Shown piece by piece: positions 61,742 through 64,000 of a stretch of 64,000 bases of DNA. The notes beneath the pieces were generated by a model, which saw only the letters and a program-made list of their open reading frames with translations, searched no databases and was not told the origin of the DNA. This DNA is from Ureibacillus yapensis (GTDB taxonomy: Bacteria; Bacillota; Bacilli; Bacillales_A; Planococcaceae). Both the position numbers and the translations under genes were made by a program. Position 1 is the stretch's first letter. Each line of letters starts with the position of its first letter. Location: contig NZ_QWEI01000008.1 of NCBI RefSeq assembly GCF_003515775.1, forward strand, positions 60,544 to 124,543, written 5' to 3'.

Positions 61742-61774
61742 AAAAAACTTGCAAGGGATGCTTGCAAGTTTTTT
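61742..61774 (+). terminator. Terminator after the general stress protein gene
   Basis: AAAAAACTTGCAAG/CTTGCAAGTTTTTT, a perfect 14-bp stem with a T6 end. Confidence 0.93.
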
Positions 61775-61794
61775 ACGCTCTTTATTAATTGATG

Positions 61795-61968
61795 TTAGAA
61801 TACTCTCTCAGCGTTATCGCTGTCGGCTAACGCCTTTCGCGCAGCTGAGTTAAAATGGAATCTACTAATTTATTATATGCTAATAATAAAATTATCTTTT
61901 CTTAATTAGAATACTCTCTCAGCGTTATCGCTGTCGGCTAACGCCTTTCGCGCAGCTGAATTAAAATG
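61795..61968 (-). repeat. Two 63-bp direct repeats resembling the fumarase gene end
   Basis: Copies at about 61795-61857 and 61906-61968, 111 bases apart and nearly identical. Each has the hairpins CAGCG-ttat-CGCTG and GCGTTA/TAACGC. Read on the minus strand each ends in codons for Ala-Glu-Arg-Val-Phe and a stop, the same five residues that end fumarase at 62016, another 110 bases on. The linkers also share TAGTAG and TTTTAA blocks. Confidence 0.85.
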
Positions 61969-62015
61969 AAAACTACTAAATTTATTTCTTCTTAAGATAA
62001 ACAAGATTTACTAAA

Positions 62016-63566
62016 TTAGAAAACACGTTCAGCATACTGAGATAGTTTTTCCAGTGACGATTTTTCAACGTCGGCGTGTAATGAATTGCCGTGGGAATCC
62101 ATTGTTACAACGGCCGTGAAGCCTTCAACAGTCAAGTGCCACATTGCTTCAGGGATACCGAATTCTTGCAAGTCAACACCGTCTACACTCTTGATGCAAT
62201 CTGCATAGTACTGAGCAGCACCGCCGATTGCATTCAAGTATACGCCACCGTGTTCTTTAAGAGCAGCAAGCGTTTTAGGTCCCATACCGCCTTTACCGAT
62301 TACAGCGCGGATACCGAACTTTTTCATGATGTCGCCTTGATATGGCTCCTCACGGATGGATGTTGTTGGACCAGCCGCTTTTACAGTCCAGTTGCCGTTT
62401 TCGTCTTTTGCCATTACCGGACCACAGTGATAGATGACTTGTCCATTTAAATCAACCGGCGCATCGTGGCTCATTAAATGATGGTGGATCGCATCGCGGC
62501 CAGTATAGATGCGGCCATTGATTTTCACCACATCGCCTACATTAAGTTCACGGATTTGTTCTTCCGTAATCGGTGCAGTTAACTCAACTACTTTGCTTTC
62601 TGATTGCGTTTCTGTTTTTGGTTCATCACGGAAAGTGATTTTTTCGCCTTCTTGGTAATGCCATTTTGTAATTTCGCCAGTTGAAGGGTTGATATCGATG
62701 GCCATGCGACGGTAAGCCCAGCAGTTATATGCTACCGATACATAGAATGAAGCCGGAATACGGTGCATAACACCGATTTTACAGCCCAATAAAGTTGCTT
62801 CCCCGCCAAAGCCCATTGTACCAATGCCGAATGTGTTTGCTTTTTCGACAATGTATTCTTCCAATTTTGCTAAGTCAGGATTCGGGTTAACGTCTTCCAC
62901 ATGACGGAATAACTGTTCTTTAGCCAAATCATAGCCGGAAGAACGGTCGCCGCCAATACCTACTCCGATGAAACCGGCAGAACAACCTTGCCCTTGTGAT
63001 TGCCATACAGAATGCAAGATACATTTGCGGATTCCATCCAAGTCGCGGCCTGCACGGCCAAGGCCTTCCAGTTCACATGGCAGGCTGTATTGAATGTTCT
63101 TGTTCTCGCAGCCGCCGCCTTTAAGAATCAATTTCACTTCAATGTAATCGTTTTCCCATTGTTCAAACTTAATAACAGGAACACCTTCGCCCAAGTTGTC
63201 TCCACTGTTTTTGCCTGTTAAAGAATCAACTGAGTTCGGGCGTAGCTTTGCATCTTTCGTCGCTTGGACAATTGCGTTTTTGATTGCTGCTTTAATTTCC
63301 AATTGGTTCACGCCAACTGGAGTTTTGACTTTGAAAGTAGGCAAGCCGGTATCTTGGCAAATTGGCGATACATTATCTTCCGCCATCACAATGTTGTTGG
63401 AAATTGTGTCCAAACTCATTGCGGCACGCGTCCCTGCATTTTCTGCGTCTTTCGCTTTTTTAATCGCCCGGCGAACGTCTTTTGGTAAATTTGTTGAAGT
63501 TTCGCTCACTAAGTCATAAATACTTTTTTCTAATGTTTGTAAATAGGATGTTGCCACTTGAGACAT
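62016..63566 (-). CDS. Fumarate hydratase class I (iron-sulfur)
   Basis: 516 residues, single-chain class I fumarase with alpha and beta parts. Cluster-site and catalytic regions include SPICQDTGLP near residue 67, SAGFIGVGIGGDR near 195, YNCWAYRRM near 280, and beta-part IRAVIGKGGMG and HLTVEGFTAVVTMDSHGNSLH near 485. It hydrates fumarate to malate in the TCA cycle using a [4Fe-4S] cluster. A G-rich ribosome site precedes the ATG. Two intergenic repeats downstream mimic its last five codons. Confidence 0.96.
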   Translation of the reverse strand: MSQVATSYLQTLEKSIYDLVSETSTNLPKDVRRAIKKAKDAENAGTRAAMSLDTISNNIVMAEDNVSPICQDTGLPTFKVKTPVGVNQLEIKAAIKNAIVQATKDAKLRPNSVDSLTGKNSGDNLGEGVPVIKFEQWENDYIEVKLILKGGGCENKNIQYSLPCELEGLGRAGRDLDGIRKCILHSVWQSQGQGCSAGFIGVGIGGDRSSGYDLAKEQLFRHVEDVNPNPDLAKLEEYIVEKANTFGIGTMGFGGEATLLGCKIGVMHRIPASFYVSVAYNCWAYRRMAIDINPSTGEITKWHYQEGEKITFRDEPKTETQSESKVVELTAPITEEQIRELNVGDVVKINGRIYTGRDAIHHHLMSHDAPVDLNGQVIYHCGPVMAKDENGNWTVKAAGPTTSIREEPYQGDIMKKFGIRAVIGKGGMGPKTLAALKEHGGVYLNAIGGAAQYYADCIKSVDGVDLQEFGIPEAMWHLTVEGFTAVVTMDSHGNSLHADVEKSSLEKLSQYAERVF

Positions 63567-63671
63567 GATGATATTCCCCCCCAGAATATTTTGATATTTT
63601 CACCACCACTTATTATACCTTGTTCAGTTCCCGAAAAAAAGGGTCATAGACAGACATTCGAGAACAAATGG

Positions 63672-63701
63672 AAAAAGAGGCTGCAACTTTTGCAGCCCCT
63701 T
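63672..63701 (-). terminator. Terminator after the SE1561-family gene
   Basis: GGCTGCAA/TTGCAGCC stem; on the minus strand it is followed by a T-rich tail. Confidence 0.85.
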
Positions 63702-63711
63702 GTGGCAAGTA

Positions 63712-63906
63712 TTATTCAGCTGAATCTGTTCTTCCTTTAAATTGCTCCATTTTGTCTTCCACGTCGTCGAGCATTTGTATCAGTCTGTCAATATCCTCAA
63801 CATCTGCTGTCTCGGGATCAATCGCATCCAGTACTTCTACAAAAATTTGAAGGCGTTCTTTTAAGTAAATTACTTGTTTGTTTTTATCTGTAACAGGCTT
63901 GGTCAT
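63712..63906 (-). CDS. SE1561 family protein
   Basis: 64 residues, acidic and helical, with VIYLKERLQIFVEVLDAIDPETADVEDIDR-type core that I recognise as the small SE1561 family of Bacillales. The function is unknown. GAGGTG precedes the ATG and a terminator follows its stop, so it is its own transcription unit. Nothing further is evident from 63907 to the window end. Confidence 0.82.
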   Translation of the reverse strand: MTKPVTDKNKQVIYLKERLQIFVEVLDAIDPETADVEDIDRLIQMLDDVEDKMEQFKGRTDSAE

Positions 63907-64000
63907 GTGTACACCTCTTTCATCAAGAACATCATAGCGGAATGATGGACAATATTCAAATAAAAACTTAAAGCAGGCAGGAGAAATAGATTAAAATGCG

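Overview
The window is a 64 kb chromosomal segment of a low-GC, endospore-forming Gram-positive bacterium, most likely a Planococcaceae member close to Lysinibacillus/Ureibacillus. The grounds are the spore genes (cotJA/cotJB, prkA-yhbH-spoVR, gamma-type SASPs), purine-rich Shine-Dalgarno sites with frequent TTG/GTG starts, Bacillus-type sigma-A, -B, -D and -E promoter matches, PerR/Fur-type operators, and a D-aspartate ligase/aspartate racemase pair that fits the L-Lys-D-Asp cross-bridge of that group. I see no phage, plasmid, transposase gene, CRISPR array, rRNA or tRNA.

Layout. 0-7 kb: a spore block with cotJAB (minus) and then prkA, yhbH and spoVR (plus), with a DegV lipid-binding protein between. 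7-21 kb: RNase J (minus); a PhnD-like lipoprotein beside a Cache-GGDEF-EAL enzyme; an MBL hydrolase; a YkuD transpeptidase; a DMT exporter; then a signalling cluster with HemAT facing an EAL protein and a MerR/B12-domain regulator. 21-29.5 kb: two gamma-SASPs, a GNAT, a DUF2252 protein, an acyl-CoA ligase/thiolase pair and the D-Asp cross-bridge operon. 29.8-39.9 kb: a long S-modified-cysteine salvage operon with a LysR regulator, two flavin monooxygenases, an amino-acid ABC importer, a GNAT, a glutaredoxin-like protein, a HAD phosphatase and a cysteine-synthase-like enzyme, related to the B. subtilis ytmI operon. 40-47 kb: a DEAD-box helicase, aminopeptidase AmpS and SbcDC. 47.5-54.4 kb: TPP-riboswitch/thiT, a methionine aminopeptidase, a TspO-like protein, a frameshifted polyphosphate kinase 2, a GNAT, carbonic anhydrase and motAB. 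54.4-64 kb: a 52-bp minisatellite, pseudouridine catabolism (psuK-psuG), small conserved proteins, a BrkB-family protein, a PerR/Fur-type iron-efflux ATPase, a sigma-B stress protein, class I fumarase and an SE1561-family protein.

The most unusual content lies between or around genes. There is a family of long palindromic intergenic repeats with compensatory stem changes at four loci, one invaded by four 32-33 bp units. There is a 52-bp tandem array with ABAB higher-order alternation. Three 110-bp-spaced copies of a fumarase-like 3' end lie behind fumarase. prkA may start at an AUC codon, and the pfeT-like promoter carries a perfect PerR box on its -10 plus Fur-like boxes in the leader. The B12-domain regulator lacks His residues that I recall as needed for CarH photochemistry. 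I found no convincing wholly new multi-gene system; the best candidates for undescribed biology are the repeat family and the two c-di-GMP loci.

Start codons were chosen by Shine-Dalgarno spacing, so several differ from the longest open frame. All family calls come from reading the protein sequences; no database search was run.
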